Assembly: GCA_001803225.1 (NCBI GenBank)
Contig: MHBF01000200.1
Span: forward strand, 1 to 62,448
DNA from: Lentisphaerae bacterium GWF2_44_16
GTDB taxonomy: Bacteria > Verrucomicrobiota > Lentisphaeria > Victivallales > GWF2-45-14
Length of the DNA stretch: 62,448 nucleotides
Direction: 5' to 3'
In this document: positions 23,203-32,060 of the stretch, piece after piece
Layout: each line of letters begins with the position of its first letter
How positions within the stretch are numbered: position 1 is the first letter of the stretch
The notes under the pieces: generated by a model
The model's database searches: none
What the model was told of the DNA's origin: nothing
What the model saw: only the letters and a program-made list of their open reading frames with translations
Made by a program: the position numbers and the translations under genes

Positions 23203-25779
23203 TCACCCTTCAGATTTATCAATATACGGCGGTATCAGGATTGTTACAACTGTGCCTTCTCCTACTTTCGACTGAAAATTGATCTCCGCTTTAAAGTCTT
23301 TAAGTATTCCTGCGGATATTGAGAGGCCCAGACCCGTGCCTCCGGAATCTCTTTTAGTAGTGAAAAATGGGTCCATTATTTTCGACATATCTTTTTCTGG
23401 TATACCAGTGCCCTCGTCTTCTATTCTGAGCATTACTTTTCCATCGGGGTTGATGTCTGTCGTGACCGAGAGTTTTCTGTTTTTGTCGGGAAGGGCCTGG
23501 CAGGAGTTTTCTATGAGATTTATGACCACCTGCTCAAGTCTCTGGAAATTGCCTTTTAGCGGTGGTATATCCTTTCTGCAATTCACCAGCAGATGATTTG
23601 TTGATTTCTTTATCATGTTTGAGAGCAGGGTCAGAGACGTGTAGATGACATCATTTATATCGACAATCTCATCCATTGACACACTGTCCCTGGCATAATT
23701 TTTCAATCCACCCACGATATTTTTTATTCTTTCGGCCCCTTCCTGTATTCCGTTGAAGAGGGACGGGATGAATTCACTCATCTCTGAATAAGGCAGTCCG
23801 GCGACAGAAAAATCGCCGTGGGTTTTCACGTATTCCTGCAGGACTGGAACTATGCTTTTCCAAGTATCATGCAGGATAGGAGTATTCAGCATTATGAAAT
23901 TTGTGGGATTATTTATTTCATGGGCCACTCCGGAAACCAGCAGGCCCAGCGATGCCATTTTGTCGGCCTGTATCAGCTGCATTCTGTGTTCTTCGGCTTC
24001 TTTTTCCGCCATTTTTCTGTCCGTGATGTCAGTGAATGTTTCTATGTATGATTGAAAGCGTCCTTTTTCACTGAAGAGAGCGAGGCCCGACACTATCACA
24101 TTCAGTTCTTTTCCTTTCAGGCTCAGGAGTTTTGCTTCGTAATTTGAAAGAAAACCGTTTGAACGCCTGTCATGTTCCTGCCGGATTATTTCTATGTTTT
24201 CATTGGAGATAAAAGAAAAGCAGTTTCTGTCTCCGATATCCTCAAGGCTGCTTATTTCAAGCATGTCCATCATCTTAGGGTTTACAAAAAGTATTTTTCC
24301 GTCTGTGGAGAGCTGCCAAATGCCGACCTGAACTGTCTCTGTAAGTTTTCTGTACTGCTTTTCACTTTCTTTGAGGGCGTCTTCTATTATTTTACGTTCA
24401 CTTATGTCATTAAACATTGTCGCGAACTGGTTTTTCTTTGGACTGAAAGCGAATATGCTGAAATATTTTCCAAGTGACTTTGAATAATTTTCAAAGGAAA
24501 CAGGATTTCCGTTTAAAGCCACCTGTCCATATATTTCAATCCAGTATTTTTCCAGGTCCGGAAAAATTTCCAGAGCGGTTTTCCCTATGATTTCTGCGGC
24601 TTTGACGCCTGTCAGTTTTTCGAAGGCCGGGTTTATTTCCAGAAAACTGTAATCAATGGGATTGTTAGAGTTGTCGCAGATTATTTCATGCAGCGCGAAG
24701 CCGCTTGTCATGTTTTCAAAAAGAAGACGGTAGTCATTGTCCCTTTCCTGAACAGCTTGTTCTGCGGCCTTGCGCGCTATGATTTCTGTCTGGAATTCGC
24801 TGATTGTGTTTTCCAGATTTTTCTCCGTCATCTTCTGTTCCGTGATATCGAATACGCTGGCGTATATGACTTTTTCATCCTGATAATGTCCGGATAGCAG
24901 TGAAAGCAGCGCATAAAATGAGCTTCCGTCAGCTTTCTTCAGCTTCAGTTCGAGATTTTCAATGCGCCCTGTCGCGGCAAGGTCCTGATAAACTCTTTTT
25001 CTGTCTTCCGAGTTTTCGTAAAAGTTCATCACGTTTACTTTGTTGTAATTTTCAGGAGCGACTTGAAAGAGGGTCAGTGCCTGAGGGTTTGCGAAGAGCA
25101 ACGCGTTATCCGGGATTCTTACTATGAAGAGAGCGGCGGGGCTGGCTTCAGCTATTGTCCTGAAACGTTTTTCACTCTGGCGCAGTGATTCTTCAGTTTT
25201 TTTCCTGAGTTCTATTTCCTCTTTCAACTGGTTATTTATTTCCGATAATTCGGCGACAGTTTCCTCCACTTTTCCGGACATGCGGTTTCGTGCCGATATA
25301 AGTTCCTTTTCCAATTCCATCATGAGAGTTATATCGCTGTAGCTTCCGCGTCTTCCTAATTTTTCGCCTTTTTTGCCTATGACAGATTTGTATGTATGGC
25401 GTACCCATTTTATCATGCCGTTTTTAGTTACTATCCTGAATTCAGCCGGCATGTACTCAATTTCTGTATCTCTGATATGGGAGAGCCAGATATCTTTGTC
25501 GTCAATGTAAACTATGTGGTCGAGGAGTGTCGGGTCTTTGATGAATTCCTCCATGCTGAGGCCTGTAAATTCCATACAGGATGGCGATATATATTGGAAG
25601 TTATTATTTTCATCTATCAGATATATCATGTCCGAAGCAAATTCGGCGAGAATCCGGTATGCTTCCTGACTTTTGTCGAGTTCTTTTTCTGTTTCCGACA
25701 CTTTTTTGACGTAAGAAGACAGCAGTTTCCGCATGTCGGGAGAAGCATCTTTTTTCGTGTTTTTCCGTTCTTTTGTCAT
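23203..25779 (-). CDS. Soluble multi-PAS sensor histidine kinase
   Basis: 858 residues without a transmembrane segment. Four PAS domains (about 38-150, 205-320, 345-465, 468-590) separated by coiled coils, each followed by PAC-like sequence (for example YASVFDITEQK and IETFTDITDRKMAEKEAEE). The dimerisation helix has the phospho-acceptor His in GVAHEINNPTNF; the ATPase domain has N box VVINLIENSCQAL, G1 DEGTGIP and G2 GGTGLGLSI. It would phosphorylate the NtrC-like regulator encoded next. The ligand is unknown; cytoplasmic PAS arrays often bind small molecules, haem or flavin, which cannot be told from the sequence. Confidence 0.93.
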   Translation of the reverse strand: MTKERKNTKKDASPDMRKLLSSYVKKVSETEKELDKSQEAYRILAEFASDMIYLIDENNNFQYISPSCMEFTGLSMEEFIKDPTLLDHIVYIDDKDIWLSHIRDTEIEYMPAEFRIVTKNGMIKWVRHTYKSVIGKKGEKLGRRGSYSDITLMMELEKELISARNRMSGKVEETVAELSEINNQLKEEIELRKKTEESLRQSEKRFRTIAEASPAALFIVRIPDNALLFANPQALTLFQVAPENYNKVNVMNFYENSEDRKRVYQDLAATGRIENLELKLKKADGSSFYALLSLLSGHYQDEKVIYASVFDITEQKMTEKNLENTISEFQTEIIARKAAEQAVQERDNDYRLLFENMTSGFALHEIICDNSNNPIDYSFLEINPAFEKLTGVKAAEIIGKTALEIFPDLEKYWIEIYGQVALNGNPVSFENYSKSLGKYFSIFAFSPKKNQFATMFNDISERKIIEDALKESEKQYRKLTETVQVGIWQLSTDGKILFVNPKMMDMLEISSLEDIGDRNCFSFISNENIEIIRQEHDRRSNGFLSNYEAKLLSLKGKELNVIVSGLALFSEKGRFQSYIETFTDITDRKMAEKEAEEHRMQLIQADKMASLGLLVSGVAHEINNPTNFIMLNTPILHDTWKSIVPVLQEYVKTHGDFSVAGLPYSEMSEFIPSLFNGIQEGAERIKNIVGGLKNYARDSVSMDEIVDINDVIYTSLTLLSNMIKKSTNHLLVNCRKDIPPLKGNFQRLEQVVINLIENSCQALPDKNRKLSVTTDINPDGKVMLRIEDEGTGIPEKDMSKIMDPFFTTKRDSGGTGLGLSISAGILKDFKAEINFQSKVGEGTVVTILIPPYIDKSEG

Positions 25780-25790
25780 TTTGTATGTCT

Positions 25791-26813
25791 TCAGTTGTTT
25801 TCAATAAAAAGATTGCAGCTGTCATCAATTTGCGCCAGAAATTCCAAGCTGAAAAAACGGAAAAAAACCAGCGCCGGCAGGACAATCAGAGTACTCAGAT
25901 ACGGTATCGACAGCACTATGAACCCGGTACAGCATGTGCATATGCAGACTATAAACAGAATTAGTTTTATTCCTATATTGAGTATGCAAACGAGCATGAT
26001 GTATTTTGAAAATGCCCACGGATGTTTTCTGAAGAGACTGTAAACATTTATGATCGCGGGCAGCGATTTTATATTCTTTTTGTACATCATGGGTATTGCG
26101 AAATGCTTGAAGAGAAAGAAAAGTACCGTAAAGAAAAGACTGATCACCGTTATGATTAAAACGCATACAGCCAAGCTTATCGCTATGCCCGGGTCAGGCC
26201 ACGAAAATGATTTTTCCGCAATACTCTGTTTTATCCAGGTGAAAGCGAGTACCCCCATTACAGCCAGCCCTGTCAGTAAAATCATAATCCCGATTATGTT
26301 TGTCAAAACCCTGAATATGAATACCGAATTCCCCAGGGAAGTGTTTTCTCTCCACGGGCGCGCTATATCCGGACTTCTTGTGAGAATATTATCAAGGAAC
26401 ACAAATTCAAATCTGGCTTTCAGCCATGACAAGAGAAATACCAAAAGCACTGCAGCCGTAAAAATAAGTCCCGCCAGAAGCATTATTATAATAAAGTTTT
26501 TGAGAGAGAATATATTGCTGAGACTGCTTCCGGTTATATGCGACGGGGAGACTGATGACAAGAAGTCAGAGACAATATTTTTTTGTATTCCCTGTGATGA
26601 GCTTCCTGATGGCTGAGGCAGAAAAACCTTGAAAAGATCTCCGAAGTTGACAGGCATGAATTCTATCCCTTTTCCAATTGTCTCGCCCATGAACGCGAGC
26701 CATGCCGAAAAACCGAATACTATCCATTTTACAAAATCGAACGGCTTGAATAAGACTTCCTCTGTTCTTGTTATCGCGCTGTTCAGCGCGTCCATACAAC
26801 TTATCCTGCTCAT
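25791..26813 (-). CDS. Multi-pass membrane protein of unknown function
   Basis: 340 residues with about six hydrophobic segments (for example FIIIMLLAGLIFTAAVLLVFLLSW is one long double segment; others near 165-190, 215-240, 270-295 and 300-325). A soluble Ser/Gly-rich loop (about 65-105) lies between helices 1 and 2. The motif FEFVFLDNILT followed by WRENTSLGNSVF resembles uncharacterised membrane proteins that often sit beside housekeeping genes; I do not recognise a defined function. Its start overlaps the stop of the Nudix gene by 4 nt (ATGA), so the two are translationally coupled. Confidence 0.75.
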   Translation of the reverse strand: MSRISCMDALNSAITRTEEVLFKPFDFVKWIVFGFSAWLAFMGETIGKGIEFMPVNFGDLFKVFLPQPSGSSSQGIQKNIVSDFLSSVSPSHITGSSLSNIFSLKNFIIIMLLAGLIFTAAVLLVFLLSWLKARFEFVFLDNILTRSPDIARPWRENTSLGNSVFIFRVLTNIIGIMILLTGLAVMGVLAFTWIKQSIAEKSFSWPDPGIAISLAVCVLIITVISLFFTVLFFLFKHFAIPMMYKKNIKSLPAIINVYSLFRKHPWAFSKYIMLVCILNIGIKLILFIVCICTCCTGFIVLSIPYLSTLIVLPALVFFRFFSLEFLAQIDDSCNLFIENN

Positions 26814-27280
26814 TTTTTAATACCTCCATTTATTATTTTGAAAAGGTTTTCTTCTATTAGTTTTTTCTGTTCCGGCCAGAGTATCTGAGGAAGTTTTCCG
26901 CATGGGAACCATTTCAGTTCATATTCATGGTTGCTGTCTGTGGGAACGGCATTTTTCTGTGTGGAGCTGAAGAGGTAATAATGAATCTTTTTCCACGAGG
27001 TTTTTTTGTAATCCATCCGCTCAAAACATCCCAGATATTCCATGAGAATGAGTTCTGTTATTCCTGTTTCTTCGCCTATTTCACGTTTTGCGGCGGCTTC
27101 TGTCGATTCGCCTTTTTCCACTTTTCCCTTGGGAAGAAAACAAGAGGAGAAAGCTTTTTCCTTTACAAACGCGATGTATGCCGAATTGTTATGATACCTT
27201 ACTACTATCCCTCCGGCGCAGATATGTTCAGGGAGACCTTCGGGGCGGCTGAACCAGCATTGGTCGATTATATCAGCCAT
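26810..27280 (-). CDS. Nudix hydrolase
   Basis: 156 residues. It hydrolyses a nucleoside diphosphate linked to another moiety (sanitising or Ap4A-type roles are both possible). A complete Nudix box is present: GKVEKGESTEAAAKREIGEE followed by TGI, matching Gx5Ex7REUxEExGU. The opening HICAGGIVVRYHNNSAYIAFV and the mid-region KKIHYYLFSST are like the diadenosine tetraphosphatase/MutT-like subgroup. Overlaps the downstream membrane-protein gene by 4 nt. Confidence 0.9.
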   Translation of the reverse strand: MADIIDQCWFSRPEGLPEHICAGGIVVRYHNNSAYIAFVKEKAFSSCFLPKGKVEKGESTEAAAKREIGEETGITELILMEYLGCFERMDYKKTSWKKIHYYLFSSTQKNAVPTDSNHEYELKWFPCGKLPQILWPEQKKLIEENLFKIINGGIKK

Positions 27281-27336
27281 ATTGTATTGGCCCTTTCCGT
27301 TAGAACACGCGGCATATTTTGATATTATAATACCTT

Positions 27337-27349
27337 TTAGCTATAATAT
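27337..27349 (+). promoter_or_regulatory. Second copy of the TTAGCTATAATAT half-site
   Basis: The 13-nt sequence that forms half of the palindrome at 4278-4303 occurs here in the divergent gap between the Nudix gene and the TPR protein. It contains TATAAT, so it may simply be an AT-rich -10 element; an operator shared by two genes is the alternative. Confidence 0.3.
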
Positions 27350-27448
27350 AACATATATTCTGCCTGATGTCTAAGTGTTAATTTGTGGAGAAGCTTTTTT
27401 CTTCAGCTTTAAATCCCTGATAAAATATGGATTATTGGGAGATTTTAA

Positions 27449-27477
27449 TTGATTTGAGGGCAATCATGCGTTAAAAT
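27449..27477 (+). promoter_or_regulatory. Sigma-70 promoter of the TPR/SpoU operon
   Basis: TTGATT (27449-27454), 17-nt spacer, TAAAAT (27472-27477), about 45 nt before the ATG at 27522. A strong AGGAGG ribosome-binding site follows at about 27509-27514. Confidence 0.5.
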
Positions 27478-27521
27478 AAACGACCGTATATTCATAATAT
27501 TGTTACAGGAGGAATTCTGGT

Positions 27522-28190
27522 ATGGCTAAGAAAATAAAAGATTCAGATATTTCGCATGAGCTTTTTGATGATTTCGACCGTTTTGAGCATTTTGCCATCA
27601 ACAACTGGAAGAAAATTATTTACTTCTGCTGCGCGGCAGTTCTTCTTGTCGCCGCCGGAGCTATCGCCATGGCAATAAGCAATTCAATGGAAGCCAAAGC
27701 GGTTTCCGCAATCGCAGGCGCTGAAACCGCCGCTGATATTTCTAAAGTACTGAAAGAATATTCAGGGCATCCCGCCGCGAATAACGCAAGACTTCGCCTC
27801 GCTTCACTTTATTCTTCACAGAAGGAATACGACAAAGCCCTTGAGCAATACCAGTTTCTTGTGAACGCCAACGTCCCCGATGTAGTGCGCCAACGCGCTG
27901 AAATGAATATAGCCTATATATGGGAGCTTCAAGGGAACAAGGAAAAGGCTGCTGTCAAGTTTGCCGAGATAGGCGCTAATTCGATTCTGCCGGAAGCCGT
28001 CAGGTCAGAGGCCAATTACAGCGCGGGCAGAATATATGCTTCCATTAAAAGCGTTAACAAGGCCATCCCGCTTCTCGAAAGCGCTTACGTCAATAAGCCG
28101 CGGAACAGTTCTTCCGTTTTCTGGCGTGGACAGGCCAAGCTTCTGCTTGAAAGGCTCAAAAGCGCGTCCGATGTCGGCAGCAAGGGCTGA
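27522..28190 (+). CDS. YfgM-like TPR protein of the Sec translocon
   Basis: 222 residues. A cytoplasmic N-tail (1-30), one transmembrane helix (IIYFCCAAVLLVAAGAIAMAI, about 33-53) and a periplasmic set of three to four tetratricopeptide repeats (for example ARLRLASLYSSQKEYDKALEQY and YSAGRIYASIKSVNKAIPLL). Same layout as YfgM, an ancillary subunit of SecYEG that links to periplasmic chaperones. Pairs are usually yfgM-yfgL(bamB); here a SpoU-type RNA methyltransferase follows. Strong AGGAGG ribosome-binding site. Confidence 0.75.
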   Translation: MAKKIKDSDISHELFDDFDRFEHFAINNWKKIIYFCCAAVLLVAAGAIAMAISNSMEAKAVSAIAGAETAADISKVLKEYSGHPAANNARLRLASLYSSQKEYDKALEQYQFLVNANVPDVVRQRAEMNIAYIWELQGNKEKAAVKFAEIGANSILPEAVRSEANYSAGRIYASIKSVNKAIPLLESAYVNKPRNSSSVFWRGQAKLLLERLKSASDVGSKG

Positions 28191-28204
28191 TTACGGATGG
28201 TCCA

Positions 28205-28966
28205 ATGCCTGAATTAAGCAAAAATCAGGAAACGCTTCTCCGTTCTCTTTATACGAGGCACGGCAGAAAAAAACATAATTTATGTGTTTGCGAGGGGCTT
28301 CGCTGTTGCCGGGAATTCTATGCTTCCAGGCCAGACCTGATTGAATTTGCCGTTTCCTCCTCTGATTTCGACTCGTCCAGACTGCCGGGGCCGGACTTTA
28401 TGGTAGTCCCGGCGGATTCATTCCGGAAGATATCTTCCACTATTGAAACGCAGGGTGTTCTTATTGTAACGCGGAAACCGGATTTTCTTTCACCGGAAGA
28501 AGCACCCTCCGCCCCTTTCATACTGGTACTGGACAGAATATCCGATCCCGGTAATTTCGGCACAATTCTACGCACTGCCCAGGCTGCCGGATTGAACGAA
28601 ATATGGTTTACCGAAGGTTCCGTTGACCCTTTCAACAACAAGGTTATAAGGGCGGCTATGGCCGTTCAGTTTACATTGAGACTTCGTGAATTCAGCTCGC
28701 TGGAAAAAGTTTCAGAGGCCCTCTCTCGTTTTCATTACGGTACGGTTTACAGGACAGACCCTCATTTCGGGAAAAATATTTTTCGGGAGAAAAATATTTT
28801 TGACCGCTCCGCTGTTATTCTCGGAAGCGAGGGCGACGGCGCAGGGGAACTGCCCGATTCCATACCTCTTACAATACCGATGCCCGGCAATGCAGAATCT
28901 ATAAACGTGGCCCAGGCCGCGACAGTTATCCTCTTTGAATACGTGCGTACCCTAAATCTGCCGTGA
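28205..28966 (+). CDS. SpoU/TrmH-family rRNA methyltransferase
   Basis: 253 residues. SPOUT methyltransferase that 2'-O-methylates an RNA ribose. An N-terminal RNA-binding domain (about 1-95, KNQETLLRSLYTRHGRKKHN opening typical of RlmB-like proteins) is followed by the SpoU knot: motif 1 LDRISDPGNFGTILRTAQAAG (split at the Asn/Arg), motif 2 ILGSEGDG, and motif 3 IPMPGNAESINVAQAATVILFE. All catalytic and SAM-binding residues are present. The exact target nucleotide is not evident. Weak ribosome-binding site (GGAT), so it probably depends on coupling to the TPR gene 14 nt upstream. Confidence 0.93.
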   Translation: MPELSKNQETLLRSLYTRHGRKKHNLCVCEGLRCCREFYASRPDLIEFAVSSSDFDSSRLPGPDFMVVPADSFRKISSTIETQGVLIVTRKPDFLSPEEAPSAPFILVLDRISDPGNFGTILRTAQAAGLNEIWFTEGSVDPFNNKVIRAAMAVQFTLRLREFSSLEKVSEALSRFHYGTVYRTDPHFGKNIFREKNIFDRSAVILGSEGDGAGELPDSIPLTIPMPGNAESINVAQAATVILFEYVRTLNLP

Positions 28967-28968
28967 TA

Positions 28969-30150
28969 TTATTTCTTAAGTTTTGCGCAGAAATTTTTGA
29001 GCCTTTCAGCAGTTTTCTTTATGAGCTCGTCGGCACAGGCGTAGGAAAGTCTTATATGACCTTCAGTTCCGAATGGAAGTCCGGGAACTGCCGCTACTTT
29101 GTCTTCGCTCAGAAGCCTTTCGCAGAACTCCGCTGAATTTATTCCGAACGATGAAACATCACAGAAAAGATAAAACGCTCCGGACGGCCTGATGCATTTT
29201 ATGCCAGGTATCGCCGATACCAGATTGTATATGAGGTCTCTCCTTGAAGCGAAAACATCGCGCATTTTCTCAATTTCAACATTTGATGTCAAGGCTGCCA
29301 GCGCCCCATATTGTGCGAATGTCGTAGGATTGGATGTTGTATGGCTCTGAAAAGCGGAAACTCTTTTCGCCAGCCACAGCGGCGCGCTCAGATATCCAAG
29401 TCTCCAGCCGGGCATCGAATATGCCTTGCTGAAGCCGTTTACGGTTATGGTCAGGTCCGATATTTCTTTTCCGAGAGAAGCTATACTTACATGCGGAAGC
29501 TCTTTGTCATAAACAAGCTTTTCATAAATTTCGTCGGAGAGTACCATAAAATTGTTTTTTACCGCTATATCAGCGATGGCTTTTATAGTTTCTTTTCTGT
29601 AAATCGCGCCTGTCGGATTGGACGGTGAATTAAGTATGAGCAGTTTTGTATTTGGTGTTATTGCGGCTTCCAGGTCTTTCGGGAGAAGCTCGTAATTATT
29701 CTCCGCCTTGCAGTTGATCAGCACAGTTTTCGCTCCGGTTGCCTTTACCATTTCGGGGTAGCTTACCCAGTAGGGAGCGGGGATAATCACTTCATCGCCG
29801 GGGCCGCAGAGGGATACTATTGCGCTGAATACGCTGAATTTCGCGCCGGGGGCGACAACCACCTGTTCGGGGCTGGATGGAACGCCGTTTTCTTTTGTCA
29901 GCTTTTCCGCGATAGCCTTCCGCAATTCAGGTATTCCGGTAGCCGGGGTATATTTTGTCTTGCCTTTTTTCAATGCGTCTATGGCAGCGTCTTTGATGTA
30001 ATCCGGTGTATCGAAATCCGGTTCACCCGCAGACATGCTGCATACGTCATGACCTTCTGCTATCAGAGCTTTTGCCTTTGCCGCTATCGCAAGCGTTTCC
30101 GACGGAGCGAGCGATCCCATTGTCCCTTTTGTCTGCTGTAAATCTTTCAT
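28969..30150 (-). CDS. Class I PLP-dependent aminotransferase (aspartate aminotransferase type I-beta)
   Basis: 393 residues from the ATG at 30150, preferred over an in-frame ATG at 30183 that would overlap ndk more deeply. PLP-binding Lys in VNGFSKAYSMPGWRLG; substrate/cofactor residues in SAGEPDFDTPD, YTPATGIPELRKAI, NSPSNPTGAIY and LSDEIYEKLVY; C-terminal SYACADE contributes an Arg (IRLSYA). This subgroup transaminates aspartate and often also prephenate or other acidic/aromatic substrates. Its start overlaps the end of ndk by a few bases, giving a coupled pair. Convergent with the SpoU gene, with a 2-nt gap. Confidence 0.92.
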   Translation of the reverse strand: MKDLQQTKGTMGSLAPSETLAIAAKAKALIAEGHDVCSMSAGEPDFDTPDYIKDAAIDALKKGKTKYTPATGIPELRKAIAEKLTKENGVPSSPEQVVVAPGAKFSVFSAIVSLCGPGDEVIIPAPYWVSYPEMVKATGAKTVLINCKAENNYELLPKDLEAAITPNTKLLILNSPSNPTGAIYRKETIKAIADIAVKNNFMVLSDEIYEKLVYDKELPHVSIASLGKEISDLTITVNGFSKAYSMPGWRLGYLSAPLWLAKRVSAFQSHTTSNPTTFAQYGALAALTSNVEIEKMRDVFASRRDLIYNLVSAIPGIKCIRPSGAFYLFCDVSSFGINSAEFCERLLSEDKVAAVPGLPFGTEGHIRLSYACADELIKKTAERLKNFCAKLKK

Positions 30151-30157
30151 CTTTGCG

Positions 30158-31336
30158 TCATGCCCCTTTTGATAAAAAATCATTAATTATGCGGCAGATG
30201 GGATTATCCTCTATCGCCACTATTTTTGTTTCCCTCTCGACACTCTCAGGAGCGTCGGAAGCGTGTGCCGTATTTACCATCACATCCTGTCCGAAGTCGC
30301 GCCTTACGGTTCCGCCCGGAGCTTTAGTTGGGTCTGTCGGTCCGAGAACGTTCCTGATTTTCGATATGGCGTCTTTGCCTTCGTATATAAGTATCATGCA
30401 CTTTACAAGGCCCGGGGCGCCAAGCTCGCTTTCTTTGCAGCTTTCAGGGCGTTTCCCTGACATGAATTCTATGATTCTATGGAACTGGTCGTCGGCATAA
30501 TCAAGGCCGACAGTTTCCGTAAGTTTCGATTCATCCTCTTCATGGAGTTTTATCTCAAATTCGGCTTCAAGCAGCTCTTTGGCTTTTTTGCCGATGACGG
30601 GGGCCAATTTTTTCCTGAGAACATTTTTAACGGGCCCATAGAATTCGAGAGCGTTTGCGACGGACATCTGATATATTTTGCATCCTACAATCCTCAATCC
30701 GGTACGGCTGAGCATATCAATAATATTGCCGGGTTTTGTGCTGGGATGACGCCAGTTGTCGGGCTTTATGATTACCAGTGTCTGTTCAAGAGCGGTTTTT
30801 TCCTTGATGAGATTTTTAACAATATTCGGTTCTTTTTCCATGAACTTCGCGAATATCCTGAGATTTTCGGTAGCTGATGTCTGATCGCACGGTGTAAGCA
30901 CAGCAGGTTCGAAATATTTTACTTCGCCGTTTGGGGTAAGTACCATGTCGGCATATGTATCACGGATTGTTTCCCCTGTAATCGCCGCTTTGGATACGGG
31001 GCGGGGGAGGCTTCCGGCTATGGAATAAAGTTTTTTGCAGGCGTCTTCACCTTTGAAGAACAACATCATAATTCTTTCTTTCTTACCATCTGCCGCCGGA
31101 GCAAAGTTGTCCTTTACGTAATCACTGAGGAGTTTTGCCGCCTTTTCATCCCTTTTCCCTACTGTCCGCTTTATCGCTGCCGCGTATTCTTCCGTCAATT
31201 CTTGTGAAGGACAGATAATCCGGGCACCTGCCAGTTCAAGGTCGGATCTTGAGAGCAGTCTTGCTATAACCCCGCCGGTTCTCGATTTCATTATCGTGTA
31301 AGGGGTTATTATCAAGTAAGAAAGTTCCATTGCCAT
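30158..31336 (-). CDS. ndk: Tandem-domain nucleoside-diphosphate kinase
   Basis: 392 residues: two NDK folds in a row instead of the usual ~140-150-residue single domain. The C-terminal half (about 190-392) is canonical: TLVIIKPDNWRHPSTKP, YGPVKNVL, GPTDPTKAPGGTVRRDFG and catalytic NTAHASDAPESVERE with the phospho-His. The N-terminal half (1-185) is recognisable (SYLIITPYTIMKSRTGGVI, ETIRDTYADMV), but its HGSD position reads TPCDQTSA, so the catalytic His is lost. The first domain may be structural or regulatory. AGAGGTGG ribosome-binding site just before the ATG. Confidence 0.88.
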   Translation of the reverse strand: MAMELSYLIITPYTIMKSRTGGVIARLLSRSDLELAGARIICPSQELTEEYAAAIKRTVGKRDEKAAKLLSDYVKDNFAPAADGKKERIMMLFFKGEDACKKLYSIAGSLPRPVSKAAITGETIRDTYADMVLTPNGEVKYFEPAVLTPCDQTSATENLRIFAKFMEKEPNIVKNLIKEKTALEQTLVIIKPDNWRHPSTKPGNIIDMLSRTGLRIVGCKIYQMSVANALEFYGPVKNVLRKKLAPVIGKKAKELLEAEFEIKLHEEDESKLTETVGLDYADDQFHRIIEFMSGKRPESCKESELGAPGLVKCMILIYEGKDAISKIRNVLGPTDPTKAPGGTVRRDFGQDVMVNTAHASDAPESVERETKIVAIEDNPICRIINDFLSKGA

Positions 31337-31497
31337 ATTCCACCTCTTCTTAAATTAAGTTTATAATTATGATATTTTAATCAGATTAATTTACATTTTC
31401 CCGTGTCAATCGGCAAATTGAAACAAAATACCGGAGCAAAGGAATTATCCCTTTTTAGGAGGCGCATAAGATATATTGATTTCAGTTAATATCAATA

Positions 31498-31869
31498 TCA
31501 GTCAGAGTTTTTCTTCTTCAGTATTTCAGTTTTCGCGAGTTCAGTTATTTCCAGCAGCTTCTTTTTTTTCAAGTTTTCCGGAAGCTCCGCGAAAGCGTCA
31601 AGGAGTATTTTCTGATCGCTTGTCAGCATAAGTCCCTTGCCGTTGCTGAAGTCATTATTTTTATCCATATCAAAAGATTTCGGAAGATACGGCTTCAGGA
31701 CGGGATAAATCTGGTCCCATGTGTCGTCGGCTATTGTCTTTGTCTGCTTGCTCAGGTATCTGCCTATTGTCTCCACATTCACATTTGCCTTCATGGCCAA
31801 GGCTGATTTTGAGCCCAGGCTTTCAACGCAACCCTGCAACGCTCTTACGATGTCGTCAGTTATTTTCAT
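31498..31869 (-). CDS. Small helix-turn-helix regulator
   Basis: 123 residues. The N-terminal half (LGSKSALAMKANVNVETIGRYLSKQT split over helices 2-3) fits a Cro/phage-repressor-type helix-turn-helix that recognises DNA; KTIADDTWDQIYPVLKPYLP follows as a helix pair. The C-terminal half (about 78-123) is a charged helical segment (LPENLKKKKLLEITELAKTEIL), likely for dimerisation. No effector domain. It stands alone between ndk and the Sel1-CPBP gene with gaps of about 160-190 nt on both sides. Confidence 0.65.
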   Translation of the reverse strand: MKITDDIVRALQGCVESLGSKSALAMKANVNVETIGRYLSKQTKTIADDTWDQIYPVLKPYLPKSFDMDKNNDFSNGKGLMLTSDQKILLDAFAELPENLKKKKLLEITELAKTEILKKKNSD

Positions 31870-32060
31870 AGTCCCCTGTTGTGTAATTGTTTACTTTTTT
31901 AATATAAATAGATGAAAAAACGCAAAAATCAAATCTTTTTCTCCCGGAAGAAGCCTAACACTGGAAAAGTTTCCATATAAGATTGGCACTTTAGTCTATT
32001 GTAAAAGAACTCTTGGGGATTTAGATTTCAGCTTTTCAGAATTATTAAGAAAGCCTTTGA

